DNA of 64,000 bases from Sphingobacterium tabacisoli (GCF_017908035.1 NZ_JAEQMU010000001.1:558001-622000); one strand, 5' to 3'. Positions 27,258-36,042 are shown, counted from the stretch's first letter. The notes: a model not told the origin generated them from the sequence alone. A program made the numbers and translations.

Positions 27258-28625
27258 ATGAAAAGAACGTTTAAATATATATTTGGTAGTGCTTTGATGC
27301 TACTAATGATTTCTTGTTCGGATTTGGATAAAGAACCGATCAGTAATTTTTCTGGACAGGGATTTTACAAAAAACCTAGCGATGCTCAAGCTGGCGTCAC
27401 CGGCATATACAATAGTATGCAGTCCACCTTCCGTTTGAATTTCGCTTATTGGGGGGAGGGGCGAGCAGATAACGTGACGACCAAGCATTCTGGTGATCCG
27501 TTGGCCTTACAAACCAATGCGTTGACACCGATTATCACTTCAGCGCGCTGGGATAATTTCTATACGTTGATATCCCGCGCCAATTATGCCATAAAATATA
27601 CACCGGGAGTTTTTGGCGAGGGCGAGAGCCAATTGAAAAATGAGCTTTTGGGACAAGCGCATGGCCTACGTGCTATTGCCTATTTTTACCTAACCCGTAT
27701 CTGGGGGGATGTACCATTGGTTACAGAACCTTATGAAAGCGTCGATCAGAATGTATTCGTAGATAAAAACAGTGCCCAAGAGGTGTTGGCCAAAGTCGAA
27801 GAAGATCTGTTATTTGCAGCAGAAAATAGCTCGAAAAGCTATTCTGGCGCCAAGAATCGTGTCATATTCACGAAAGGCACAGCGTACGCGTTCCTAACGC
27901 AACTGTACATGTGGCAAAAGAAATACGATAAAGCTATTGAGATGGCTGATAAGGTGATGAGTGATTCGCAGTACTCCTTAGTCGCTATGAATGATTGGAA
28001 CGATATCTTCGTCAAAGGTGTAAGTACCGAGAGTATTTTCGAAGTCGGGTATAACGAGGTCCAGACCAATGCGCTACGTATTCTATATGCACTTGGCTCA
28101 GATAGTGACTATGTACCGAGCGCTAGATTCATAGCATCGATCGAAACCGGTGACTTACGTAAGCCACGTATTTATGATGTGACCGAGGCTCAGCCACGTA
28201 AGATATGGAAGTTTTTTGGACAGGGCTTTAAAGATGAAAGTCCGGAGCCATCATCCAATAACATTGTATTGACAAGGCTTGCAGATATCATCCTGTTAAA
28301 GGCTGAGGCTCATGCTAATCTAAACCAGCCTACCGAGGCGTTAGATTTGCTCAACCGTATCCGTAGACGCGCTGGCCTTGCGGTATTGGACGAGGCAGCT
28401 GCTATCAGTCAGTATAAAAGTGTTGCAGACGCTATATTGCACGAGCGCTCGGTCGAACTTTGTTTTGAAGGACATCGTTGGTTTGACCTTGTACGTACCG
28501 GTAAAGCTATTTCAACGATGAAGCCTATCAATGGACTGTCCAACGAGGGTAATCTGTTGTGGCCGCTGCATGAAAGCATCAGGTTAAGAAATCCAAATTT
28601 GAAACAAAACGAGTTTTATAACTAA
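27258..28625 (+). CDS. SusD/RagB-like glycan-binding lipoprotein
   Basis: Extracellular lid of the SusC channel, 455 residues from the ATG at 27258. An earlier in-frame start inside the susC end would spoil the signal peptide. MKRTFKYIFGSALMLLMISCSD gives a lipobox with the lipidated Cys in ISC. TPR-like helices follow (GQAHGLRAIAYFYLTRIWGDVPLVTEP is the family hallmark), and the C-terminal block RLADIILLKAEAHANLNQ..LDLLNRIRRRAGL..HERSVELCFEGHRWFDLVRTGKA is diagnostic. It overlaps no neighbour and lies between susC and a surface glycan-binding-like lipoprotein. Confidence 0.94.
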   Translation: MKRTFKYIFGSALMLLMISCSDLDKEPISNFSGQGFYKKPSDAQAGVTGIYNSMQSTFRLNFAYWGEGRADNVTTKHSGDPLALQTNALTPIITSARWDNFYTLISRANYAIKYTPGVFGEGESQLKNELLGQAHGLRAIAYFYLTRIWGDVPLVTEPYESVDQNVFVDKNSAQEVLAKVEEDLLFAAENSSKSYSGAKNRVIFTKGTAYAFLTQLYMWQKKYDKAIEMADKVMSDSQYSLVAMNDWNDIFVKGVSTESIFEVGYNEVQTNALRILYALGSDSDYVPSARFIASIETGDLRKPRIYDVTEAQPRKIWKFFGQGFKDESPEPSSNNIVLTRLADIILLKAEAHANLNQPTEALDLLNRIRRRAGLAVLDEAAAISQYKSVADAILHERSVELCFEGHRWFDLVRTGKAISTMKPINGLSNEGNLLWPLHESIRLRNPNLKQNEFYN

Positions 28626-28629
28626 GCAT

Positions 28630-30072
28630 ATGAGAAAGATAAAATATACAATTACGAGTTTCCTGATGGGAATAAGTATGTTGGTCTCCTTATTTAGTTG
28701 CGAAATCCAAGAGAGCTTTGACTATGACCATACCCCTGATAATAGCAAGCTGAATATGTCGGCTATGGCGTATATTAAAAGCAACGATTCACTGTCGCTG
28801 CTCAATGAGGCTATCGAACGGACTCAATTTCAGACGATGTATGAGGAAGGGGGAAGAAGAACGTTTATTGCTCCAAACAATCAAGCTTTCAGGACCTACC
28901 TTAAGGAAAACGGCTATAGTTCGATTGCGGCGATTCCACTTCCTATTTTGAAGAATGTATTACGTTATCATACGGTAAAGGCTGAAGTCAATTTTAATAA
29001 TCCCGACCTGGCACCGAGTAATAGACCTATAGCTTATGATACGGAGAATGGGCAGATCATGTATCTGTCCCATAGCAGTACTTATGTCGGTCTTATCAAT
29101 GAGGGAACCAACAGACAGTGGCAGATTCGTACGTCCAATCTGGTACCGAACAACAGTGTGATGCACGTTGTGAATTTCGTCGTGTTTTATTCTGCTCCGA
29201 CAGGAGATGCGAATGCTGAAAACCCTAATTTAGTCCGGGATACCATTTTTGTGAAGCAAGATGCCTTTGTAAATGGTGGTGCTGAGTCTAATAAAAACTT
29301 TGGGTTGGAGCCCTTGCTGAAAACAAAAAATGTAACCGACAATGGAGATTACGATCGTAAGACCTTCCTGATGTTCGATTACAATGACTTTAAGAAAGAC
29401 GGTGTAGTCACCGACCTTCGATTAGAGTTGGCTGTAAGTTTTACGGCGGCTAAGGGGGTAGACCTTAATCTATTCGAAACTCCGAGTACCGATTGGAAAG
29501 AAGCATCGCTCAACTTTAACAATGCAGTATTTCCGACGACGCCACGTATTGCCTCTATCAGAACAAGCAAGATCAGCATCTTTAAGTTTGACCTCACCGA
29601 TTACTATAAAGCAGCAAATCCAACAGGATTGAAATCGTATATGGTCGATGGGCAGGCAAAATCTGATGAGACCGACGAGTTTGGATCTAAAGAACATGCA
29701 ACCCTAGCTACACCGATGCTGATTGCTACATTGGCTAGTGGTAATAGTCAGCTTGTGCTGGAAGGTAAGAACGATTTTGAAGTCGAGAACGGCGGTATGT
29801 ATGTCCTATCCAATGAGAACTTACTTGTCAGCGGTGCTTCGGCTGGAGATATCATCTATACGGTCGAAGAGTTAACAGCTTTTGGCTGGTTGATCAAAGG
29901 CGCTGAGGTCCTGAAAAAAGGAAGCCGCTTTACGCAACTTGATCTTGATTTGAAGAATATGGTCTTTATTCATGACGGTCAGACTGTGGGAGCCGGCGCT
30001 TTGGTGTTGACTGCTAGAGATAAAGCCGGAGCTGTATTAGAGAATCTTAAAATCAATATCACCGCAAAATAG
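28630..30072 (+). CDS. Fasciclin + DNRLRE(CBM96-like) surface lipoprotein, putative glycan-binding
   Basis: Lipoprotein of 480 residues with lipobox SLFSC. Residues about 40-190 look like a fasciclin domain (SLSLLNEAIERTQFQTMY..RTFIAPNNQAFRTYLKENGY..LKNVLRYHTVKAE..NSVMHVVNFVVF). Residues about 205-370 look like a DNRLRE/CBM96 module (DTIFVKQDAFVNGGAESNKNFG..LEPLLKTKN and SIFKFDLTDY). A shorter beta-rich tail follows. It sits 4 bases after susD, the place where surface glycan-binding proteins (SusE/F analogues) are encoded. No catalytic signature is seen. Binding of the locus substrate is inferred from position and the CBM-like module. Confidence 0.75.
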   Translation: MRKIKYTITSFLMGISMLVSLFSCEIQESFDYDHTPDNSKLNMSAMAYIKSNDSLSLLNEAIERTQFQTMYEEGGRRTFIAPNNQAFRTYLKENGYSSIAAIPLPILKNVLRYHTVKAEVNFNNPDLAPSNRPIAYDTENGQIMYLSHSSTYVGLINEGTNRQWQIRTSNLVPNNSVMHVVNFVVFYSAPTGDANAENPNLVRDTIFVKQDAFVNGGAESNKNFGLEPLLKTKNVTDNGDYDRKTFLMFDYNDFKKDGVVTDLRLELAVSFTAAKGVDLNLFETPSTDWKEASLNFNNAVFPTTPRIASIRTSKISIFKFDLTDYYKAANPTGLKSYMVDGQAKSDETDEFGSKEHATLATPMLIATLASGNSQLVLEGKNDFEVENGGMYVLSNENLLVSGASAGDIIYTVEELTAFGWLIKGAEVLKKGSRFTQLDLDLKNMVFIHDGQTVGAGALVLTARDKAGAVLENLKINITAK

Positions 30073-30073
30073 T

Positions 30074-30832
30074 ATGGGAAACAAAAATCGGGTATTCTAT
30101 CTATTTGCTGTTGTACTGTTGTTTATAAACTGTAGTAGCTCTTCATCCGACATAGATCCTCCTGTAGTTCCTACCGACCGGGTTATCCAGTTTTCAGGGA
30201 TAGACTGGGTAGTGCGTGCGAGCAAAGAGAAAAAAGAAGGGCCGGGGCCAAATTTATTTTCGGCCTCGGACAAAAATGTGTGGATCGATGATAAGGGGAG
30301 ATTGCATTTGAAGGTGCGCCAAGAAGGAGGTTATTGGTACTGCTCAGGGATTACTTCTAGACATTCATTTGGATATGGTAAGTATACTTTCTACGTCAAC
30401 TCGGATATTACGACACTCGATAAGAACGTAGTTGCGGGACTCTTTACTTATCTGAATGACGAAGAGGAGATTGATATCGAGTTTTCGAAATGGTCGATTG
30501 CCAATAATCAGAATTCCCAGTTTGCATCACAGCCCTCTACCGTCGTCGGGAATAAGGAACGATTCGATATACTCCCTGGCATTGGACAGACTACACACTC
30601 TTTTGATTGGCAGACCAAACGCATTCTTTTTAAGAGTAGCTACAAGGATGACCATGGCGGAGAGCAGGTTATTCACCAATGGAATTACGAAGGGGGGCAT
30701 GTTCCTACGATGAAAGAGGAGAAGCTAAAATTGAATTTATGGCTTTTCAAGGGGCAGATGCCTTCCGATTTAAAAGACCAGGAAATCGTAATTGACAGCG
30801 TGCGTTTTACAGCTGCTCAGGTATCGGTTTAA
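30074..30832 (+). CDS. GH16-like lipoprotein, possible endo-glycanase
   Basis: Lipoprotein of 252 residues (FINCSSSSS lipobox) starting one base after the previous stop. The rest is a single concanavalin-like beta-jelly-roll with the GH16 catalytic strand EEIDIEF. E132, D134 and E136 fit the ExDxE form, with E132 the candidate nucleophile and E136 the acid/base. The N-terminal part (YCSGITSRHSFGYGKYTFYV) is the usual GH16 strand before it. GH16 enzymes cut beta-1,3/1,4 glucans or galactans; a few cut poly-LacNAc. Next to two GH20 genes, an endo-enzyme for a GlcNAc-containing chain is plausible. Function could be binding only. Confidence 0.72.
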   Translation: MGNKNRVFYLFAVVLLFINCSSSSSDIDPPVVPTDRVIQFSGIDWVVRASKEKKEGPGPNLFSASDKNVWIDDKGRLHLKVRQEGGYWYCSGITSRHSFGYGKYTFYVNSDITTLDKNVVAGLFTYLNDEEEIDIEFSKWSIANNQNSQFASQPSTVVGNKERFDILPGIGQTTHSFDWQTKRILFKSSYKDDHGGEQVIHQWNYEGGHVPTMKEEKLKLNLWLFKGQMPSDLKDQEIVIDSVRFTAAQVSV

Positions 30833-30875
30833 GGTGTTGTATTGTTGTTATTCTTTTTAATAAATAGGTATAAAT

Positions 30876-31622
30876 ATGCTTTTAGAAAATTTGAGAGTTG
30901 ATATTTCCGAGACAGCTCGTGAGGCAGGTGAGAAGGCAGGAAGAGCCGTCGAAGCTAAATTGTTAGAATTGCAGGCATCGCAGGATGAGATACGTGTTAT
31001 TTTTGCGGCCGCTCCTTCGCAGGATTATATATTGGGCTATCTGACTCAGTCCAAAGAGATTGATTGGTCTAAGATTGTAGCCTTTAATATGGATGAATAT
31101 ATTGGCTTGCCCAATGGTGCTAAGCAGGCATTTTCAAATTATCTGGAGGACACACTTTTTAAGTTTGTGACACCTAAGGCTAAGTATTTTATTAATCCTT
31201 CTGCTACTGTAGATGAGGAGTTAGTGCGTGTTACGGCACTTATAGCTGAGAAGCCTATTGATGTAGTGTGTCTCGGTATAGGTCAGAATGGACATATTGC
31301 TTTCAATGATCCGCCTGTTGCAGATTTTGACGATCAACAGGTGATCAAAGAAGTCGAGCTTGATCAGGTGTGCCGCATGCAACAGGTTATTGATGGTTGT
31401 TTTGCTGAGATCAAAGAAGTGCCGACTCATGCATTGACATTGACTATACCTACCATTATGAAGGCTTCCAGTTTGTACTGTGTGGTCGTTGGGGAGCATA
31501 AGGCCGAAGCAGTAAAGCATACCTTGTCCTCCGAAATAAGTACGCTTTGGCCATCTACAATATTGCGGGAACATACCGATTGTCAGTTCTTTTTTGATAA
31601 AGCGGCCTGTCCAAAAGTATAA
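30876..31622 (+). CDS. nagB: Glucosamine-6-phosphate deaminase-like protein (NagB family)
   Basis: Converts glucosamine-6-phosphate to fructose-6-phosphate and ammonia in the cytoplasm, completing the pathway begun by NagA. The 248-residue protein has FNMDEYIGL (Asp73, Glu74) and the family loop GIGQNGHIAFNDP, ending in PTHALTLTIPTIMKA. Relative to E. coli NagB, the loop aspartate (D141) is Asn138 and the glutamate (E148) is Asp145, while the catalytic histidine (H143) is kept as His140. Such variant loops occur in other NagB-family members. Last gene of the susCD unit, 43 bases after the GH16-like gene; a terminator follows. Confidence 0.85.
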   Translation: MLLENLRVDISETAREAGEKAGRAVEAKLLELQASQDEIRVIFAAAPSQDYILGYLTQSKEIDWSKIVAFNMDEYIGLPNGAKQAFSNYLEDTLFKFVTPKAKYFINPSATVDEELVRVTALIAEKPIDVVCLGIGQNGHIAFNDPPVADFDDQQVIKEVELDQVCRMQQVIDGCFAEIKEVPTHALTLTIPTIMKASSLYCVVVGEHKAEAVKHTLSSEISTLWPSTILREHTDCQFFFDKAACPKV

Positions 31623-31651
31623 GTTTCAAGTTTAAATCTGTTTTTTAAGTT

Positions 31652-31686
31652 AAATGCATAGTTCTTCGGGGCTGTGCATTTTTATC
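31652..31686 (+). terminator. Terminator of the susCD-nagB unit
   Basis: AAATGCATAG (31652-31661) pairs with CTGTGCATTT (31672-31681), one G-U pair, then TTT. It lies 30 bases after the deaminase stop. Confidence 0.85.
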
Positions 31687-31727
31687 TTAAAAGCGTCTGT
31701 CAGTAGCTCTAATGAATCATGAAAGTT

Positions 31728-32510
31728 TTATTGAATCGATGTTGCCGGCGAATAGAGTTTAACAATGTCAAAGCAGTTTAGGTTTGGGCTGATTTGAGGT
31801 ACTGGGTATCCAGCGGTTCTTTTGTATAAAGAGACTCCGATAGCTACCATTAAGGTCTTAGCTTTGGTAAAGTCGTATTCTTTAACAGTATTTAACTGTA
31901 TCAAAGGTGAGGGGGCATGATAGGAAAGAAGTTCGCTGTAGATATATTCAGTAGATATAGTCATATCCAGATGATCTATATCGAACAGAATCGCATGCAC
32001 CATAAATGAGTCTATACCTTTAGGAAGGTCTAGATGAACTTCTGGTCGCAAATTAGGAATTGTAACGTTGATTTTCTGTCTATCTTTAATATAGCTAACG
32101 TCTATAGGTATAAGTACGGTATCTTTCAACGAAGCATTGCCATTGAAACTGAAATTTTGTAAGAGCATTAGATTATGTGGTAAAACTTTTCTATGTCCTC
32201 TTTCACTTATCTCGTCTGCTTTTACAATCAAATTGATTCGTTTAACAATACCATTAAGGTTTGACGATTCCTGAAACAGTTGATAGTGTTGACCAATAGC
32301 ATTTTTAAAAGCATCGCGTAGATTTTTGGAGAACGAGCTCGCACAACCGAATTCATGGGAATTCTCTTTTGACCTAGGGGCGAGGTTGGAAATTTCTCCC
32401 TTAGTCTTTTTGGCCGATTTTTGCCTCACCTTATACTGATCACCACTCTTATAGAAATTCAAATCACCGATATTGCCTTCTAATTTGATATTACCTTTTT
32501 GGAATGCCAT
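31728..32510 (-). CDS. Hypothetical protein of a Bacteroidota-type unknown family (260 aa)
   Basis: Not recognised functionally. The basic N-terminus (MAFQKGNIKLEGNIGDLNFYKSGDQYKVRQK) followed by a Ser/Asn/Arg stretch and ASSFSKNLRDAFKNAI resembles an orphan family seen repeatedly in Sphingobacteria genomes (memory only, unverified). The C-terminal half is beta-rich. There is no signal peptide and no transmembrane segment. Stands alone, convergent to the end of the GlcNAc locus. Confidence 0.55.
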   Translation of the reverse strand: MAFQKGNIKLEGNIGDLNFYKSGDQYKVRQKSAKKTKGEISNLAPRSKENSHEFGCASSFSKNLRDAFKNAIGQHYQLFQESSNLNGIVKRINLIVKADEISERGHRKVLPHNLMLLQNFSFNGNASLKDTVLIPIDVSYIKDRQKINVTIPNLRPEVHLDLPKGIDSFMVHAILFDIDHLDMTISTEYIYSELLSYHAPSPLIQLNTVKEYDFTKAKTLMVAIGVSLYKRTAGYPVPQISPNLNCFDIVKLYSPATSIQ

Positions 32511-32634
32511 CTATCTCGTTTTTTATTGGTTACGTATTAAAGATAGTAATAAAGTGTTGTAATTAAGAATAATATGTATTGACAGCGGGTCTGTATTCCG
32601 TAAGTTACCTAAGTAATAAGCAGATGTTTTGAGA

Positions 32635-32689
32635 TACATAATACCTACATAACGCTTACATAACACCTACATAATACCTGTATAATGAT
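32635..32689. repeat. Five-copy 11-base tandem repeat
   Basis: Units start at 32635, 32646, 32657, 32668 and 32679: TACATAATACC, TACATAACGCT, TACATAACACC, TACATAATACC, TGTATAATGAT. Unit length is near one helical turn. It lies in a 252-base gap between two minus-strand genes, upstream of the gene at 31728-32510. Confidence 0.85.
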
Positions 32690-32762
32690 ATTGTTGAGAC
32701 TCAGGAATTCAAGTCGATTTGGATTAGTGAGAACCTCGAGGTATGAATAGTTATAGAGGGCT

Positions 32763-33296
32763 TTAATTTTTCTCCCACAGACTTGTCTTTTTTACGGTGT
32801 CAAGCCGGTGAGTTTTGGAGTTGATTTCCATATAAAGGCTGTCGGAGGTTTCCCTGAGCAATCTGGTCTGATAGCCACTATCAAATCCCATCTTTGAATT
32901 GGGATTGAAAAATATAGCTGTTTTTTTTCTTCCGATTACTTTTTCTGCAAAAGGATAGTGCTTGACTATCCTGTAGCTGTGCGGAGTTACTCGAATGCTG
33001 TATTCGCTATTAACTATTAAGGATCCGCCAGAAGTGTCGTCTTTTGTCAGATTGTAAGAAATCAGTACAAAACCGCCTATTATTGCTAGAAGCGTCCCTG
33101 TGAGAAGTTTCTTTCTTGGAAAGAATACAAACAGATTGATCAGTCCTATTCCGGCAAAGGGGAGGATCAAATATCCGATTTCCAGACTGATATCAAAAAA
33201 ATAACGCAATAGCAAGTCACTGAGCATGATCAGGAGTATACCTGCGATCAGGCTCAACAATGTCTTCTCCAATAAAGTCAGCGGTTTTCTTTTCAT
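32763..33296 (-). CDS. Small membrane protein of unknown function (177 aa)
   Basis: Three predicted transmembrane helices in the first 85 residues (about 10-32, 38-58 and 64-84), then a soluble beta-rich domain of about 90 residues (SLIVNSEYSIRVTPHSYRIVKHYPFAEKVIG..). No family recognised. The layout of a short membrane anchor plus a small domain suggests an envelope-associated role, but nothing more can be said. Neighbours on both sides are also orphans. Confidence 0.5.
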   Translation of the reverse strand: MKRKPLTLLEKTLLSLIAGILLIMLSDLLLRYFFDISLEIGYLILPFAGIGLINLFVFFPRKKLLTGTLLAIIGGFVLISYNLTKDDTSGGSLIVNSEYSIRVTPHSYRIVKHYPFAEKVIGRKKTAIFFNPNSKMGFDSGYQTRLLRETSDSLYMEINSKTHRLDTVKKTSLWEKN

Positions 33297-33410
33297 GATA
33301 AAGGTTTTCTATTTTATTTAGCAAAGCATGTTCCAAAAAGTGCTCATCTCAACTATGGGAATAGAGGTGAGCACCATCGGGTATAGCAGTTAATAGGAAC
33401 GTTAAGTGGA

Positions 33411-34502
33411 TTATGCTCCGGCAATTTCTTTTAAAAAAATCAAAAAACTGTCTGTATACAACTCAAATTCCCATACTCCAGTTCCGTGTGTGCTTTTGTA
33501 GACAGGGGCATCATTCTCTTTAATTTGACTAAGGTCTATACAATATGGGTCGGCTCCTGCGTCAGCAATGACAACGAGGTTTTTAGGCCATTCGTCTATG
33601 ATTTGATTTGTTACCGGATTAAAGGAATATCCTTCCTGTCTTTTTAGCAACTCAGATGCTCCATAGAGATGTAAACCTTGAAAGTATTTTTTGCTGTCGA
33701 TGTGAACGTGTAGCGGTGAATAGTTTGACAGAAACAGTCTATAGGTTTCGGGCAAATTCCATCTTTCGGCGATGCTCAATAAGTCGGTTTGGTCTGCAAT
33801 GACCAGCCAATTTGTGGGGTTGGATAAATCCTGGTTTTTATTTCGCTTCGCTTCCAGTTTCCTGTTAAATTTTGAGACTGTTTTTTCAAGTTCCGTTTTG
33901 GGATCTTCTAATGAAGGGTGGGTCTTTGGTTTAGCGTAACCTTTTCCATTTTGATAACCATTTTTCTGCCAGGCTTCGATTTCCACGATTCTTAAATCTT
34001 CTGTTTTCCAATAGCCCGGATCTTTGGGCAAGTCGCGATCAAAGGGCTGTTTGCTGTATATTGAAATACTTTTTATTGCTTTGGCACGGATTGGGGTGTT
34101 TAGGCTTTCGTTTTTTGCCAGTTCGATCAATGCGGAGAAACATTCTTTCCCTTGGGTCTTTAGGAGTCCATCAATCCCCCAATATATGAGCTCAGGTTGT
34201 GTAATGCACCACTCGAAAAAAGTGATATACTCCGTCTCACTGTCGCCAACCAGCTTTATAATATCTGGTAGCAGAAAATTTCGCCAGTGCAAGATTTGTC
34301 CATGCTTTGCGTAATCTGTCAAGATATCCAAAACATAGCTCGTGTCAATCGATGCATACTTTTTCTTTAGTTTCTCTATCAGCTTGGAAAATTTGACTCC
34401 ATCTGTTTCATCAATTATTTGCTGTCGTAATTTTTCTAAGTTTTTATCTGTCATAAGGATGTTCTCAAACTGCTGTTGATAATCGTTTTTAAGAAAATTC
34501 AT
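33411..34502 (-). CDS. SMI1/KNR4 (SUKH)-domain protein
   Basis: Protein of 363 residues in two parts: a helical N-terminal region (about 1-170, HEAT-like helices such as TQGKECFSALIELAKNESLNTPIRAKAIKSI) and a C-terminal SMI1/KNR4 domain (about 215-360), recognised by SIAERWNLPETYRLFLSNYSPLHVHID and LVVIADAGADPYCIDLSQIKENDAPVYKSTHGTGVWEFELYTDSFLIFL. SUKH domains are common in immunity proteins of contact-dependent or polymorphic toxin systems. It overlaps the upstream partner gene by 14 bases, so the two are co-translated. No toxin gene is nearby. Confidence 0.78.
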   Translation of the reverse strand: MNFLKNDYQQQFENILMTDKNLEKLRQQIIDETDGVKFSKLIEKLKKKYASIDTSYVLDILTDYAKHGQILHWRNFLLPDIIKLVGDSETEYITFFEWCITQPELIYWGIDGLLKTQGKECFSALIELAKNESLNTPIRAKAIKSISIYSKQPFDRDLPKDPGYWKTEDLRIVEIEAWQKNGYQNGKGYAKPKTHPSLEDPKTELEKTVSKFNRKLEAKRNKNQDLSNPTNWLVIADQTDLLSIAERWNLPETYRLFLSNYSPLHVHIDSKKYFQGLHLYGASELLKRQEGYSFNPVTNQIIDEWPKNLVVIADAGADPYCIDLSQIKENDAPVYKSTHGTGVWEFELYTDSFLIFLKEIAGA

Positions 34503-35271
34503 TAAATCTGTTGGAAGTCCAGCCTCCCTTTCTATTTTTCAGAATGTCGATAATTGCTTCCGGTAAGCTTTCGATTTCCCGATTATCTTTCAAGTGCAAA
34601 CGAAAGTAAAAACTGCCGTCGTCAAATAAATCTTCATCGATAAATGCGATCAAGTTTTCGTCTTCAAATAATTCTATCCCGTCATAAAAAATATGATTTT
34701 TAAAACTCGACTTAATCTTTTCTCTAAACAATGCAGTATTCTCAATTTGCATTCCAAAACTACTGCAATTATTTAGATACGTAAGCATATGCTTTAACAC
34801 AAATGAAGTAACAGAAGAATATGGAGTGCCATAACGTTCGAAATCGCCATTATCGTTGTCGTAATTTAAGAAGTAGGAATGTACTTTTGGATTCTCTTCT
34901 TTAAAATCTCTTGTTTCAATTGCCCAATAAATGTCTTGTTCAGCTTGGATTAATAGCGATAAGGCATGGTGCTCTTCGAGAAATGAAATATCTAGACCGT
35001 CTCTGAAAATGCTTGAAAATTTATTGGTCTTTTGTCCACTCTGCGGGTATAGGTGTTCCGTGTTCTGAAGTTGATTTGCTAGGATAAAGAATCTTTCAGC
35101 AGATAGGGGTAATGCAAAAGGCAAAGCGTTCTCAAGTTCTGTCAATTGGTGTTGATATGCTGTATTAGGAATTTCAAAATCATACCAGCTTTCGATAAAT
35201 GTTCTTAATGTTGCCCACTTTTCATCTGTTATCAAATCGTTTGTAGTAAAAACAGGGAGGTATTTTTTCAT
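34489..35271 (-). CDS. Hypothetical partner of the SUKH protein, immunity-protein-like (260 aa)
   Basis: Acidic soluble protein with no signal peptide. Segment ETRDFKEENPKVHSYFLNYDNDNGDFERYGTPYSSVTSFVLKHMLTYL recalls the second half of SUKH-type proteins (an aspartate-rich turn followed by a 'S..FVLK.M..YL' helix), but the match is weak. It lies upstream of, and overlaps, the SMI1/KNR4 gene. Joint function as immunity proteins is an inference from that pairing. Confidence 0.5.
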   Translation of the reverse strand: MKKYLPVFTTNDLITDEKWATLRTFIESWYDFEIPNTAYQHQLTELENALPFALPLSAERFFILANQLQNTEHLYPQSGQKTNKFSSIFRDGLDISFLEEHHALSLLIQAEQDIYWAIETRDFKEENPKVHSYFLNYDNDNGDFERYGTPYSSVTSFVLKHMLTYLNNCSSFGMQIENTALFREKIKSSFKNHIFYDGIELFEDENLIAFIDEDLFDDGSFYFRLHLKDNREIESLPEAIIDILKNRKGGWTSNRFNEFS

Positions 35272-35358
35272 TCGTAGTTGTGTTTATAAATCAATATAAA
35301 AATATTTCGTGATATTTGGTTTGATTTTAGATCGCATAGTAATCAAATATAACAAACG

Positions 35359-36042
35359 ATGAAAAAGCTAGTTGTTGTCATTCTTATGCTTTCAGTTATT
35401 ACCTTCTTTCATTCCTGTTCTCTTGTCGGTAGAGAGGACAGAAACCCTGAAGTATCTACTCTTGAAGAATTGATTGCAGTAAACAAAGTATTGCAGGTGG
35501 AGGAACGGGATTCGGCTGTAATGCATACGCTAGCAATGTTAACGGACTCTCTTTATTATTCGAAAAGACAGCTTTCTGTTTTCCAGCCCGTAGCGATTGA
35601 AGAAGATCATAAGACTCCTGCCAACTATACCGTAAAAAATGAAATCCGCATTAAGAATGTTTACAATGGTAAAACCTATCTATCGGATACGGTTGGCTCG
35701 GCTTCAACCATCTTGATGGATAAAAGCCGTAATATCATAGTGAATAATGTGCTCTATGTCGCTCCTAGCTATTCGAAGAAGAAAATACTGGATAGTGCTA
35801 GCATTGGAAATGCATTTACAGATATGGAGCAGCAGTCAATCAAATTAGAGCAGGAGCTACCAGAATTTGATGAAAGTATCGTTTACAGATGGACGAACGG
35901 TCGGATACCTAGTTTTCATAAGATGTTTTACTATGAACTGGAAGGACAAAAATTCAAGAGCTTAGGCAATGAATGTTATCGTATTAACAGTAGCCCAAAA
36001 TATTTTTACCAAGCTCGTTTTGGAATTTTGAAAATGAAGTAG
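35359..36042 (+). CDS. Orphan lipoprotein (227 aa)
   Basis: Signal peptide MKKLVVVILMLSVITFFHSC with the lipidated Cys in HSC. The mature part is charged and beta-rich with no recognised domain. It is divergent from the SUKH pair with 87 bases between starts, and the gap of 231 bases downstream holds nothing clear. No function can be proposed. Confidence 0.6.
   Translation: MKKLVVVILMLSVITFFHSCSLVGREDRNPEVSTLEELIAVNKVLQVEERDSAVMHTLAMLTDSLYYSKRQLSVFQPVAIEEDHKTPANYTVKNEIRIKNVYNGKTYLSDTVGSASTILMDKSRNIIVNNVLYVAPSYSKKKILDSASIGNAFTDMEQQSIKLEQELPEFDESIVYRWTNGRIPSFHKMFYYELEGQKFKSLGNECYRINSSPKYFYQARFGILKMK

Noticed and set aside
32635-32689. CRISPR array
   Set aside because: The units are 11 bases with no spacers and no cas genes are near, so it is a plain tandem repeat.
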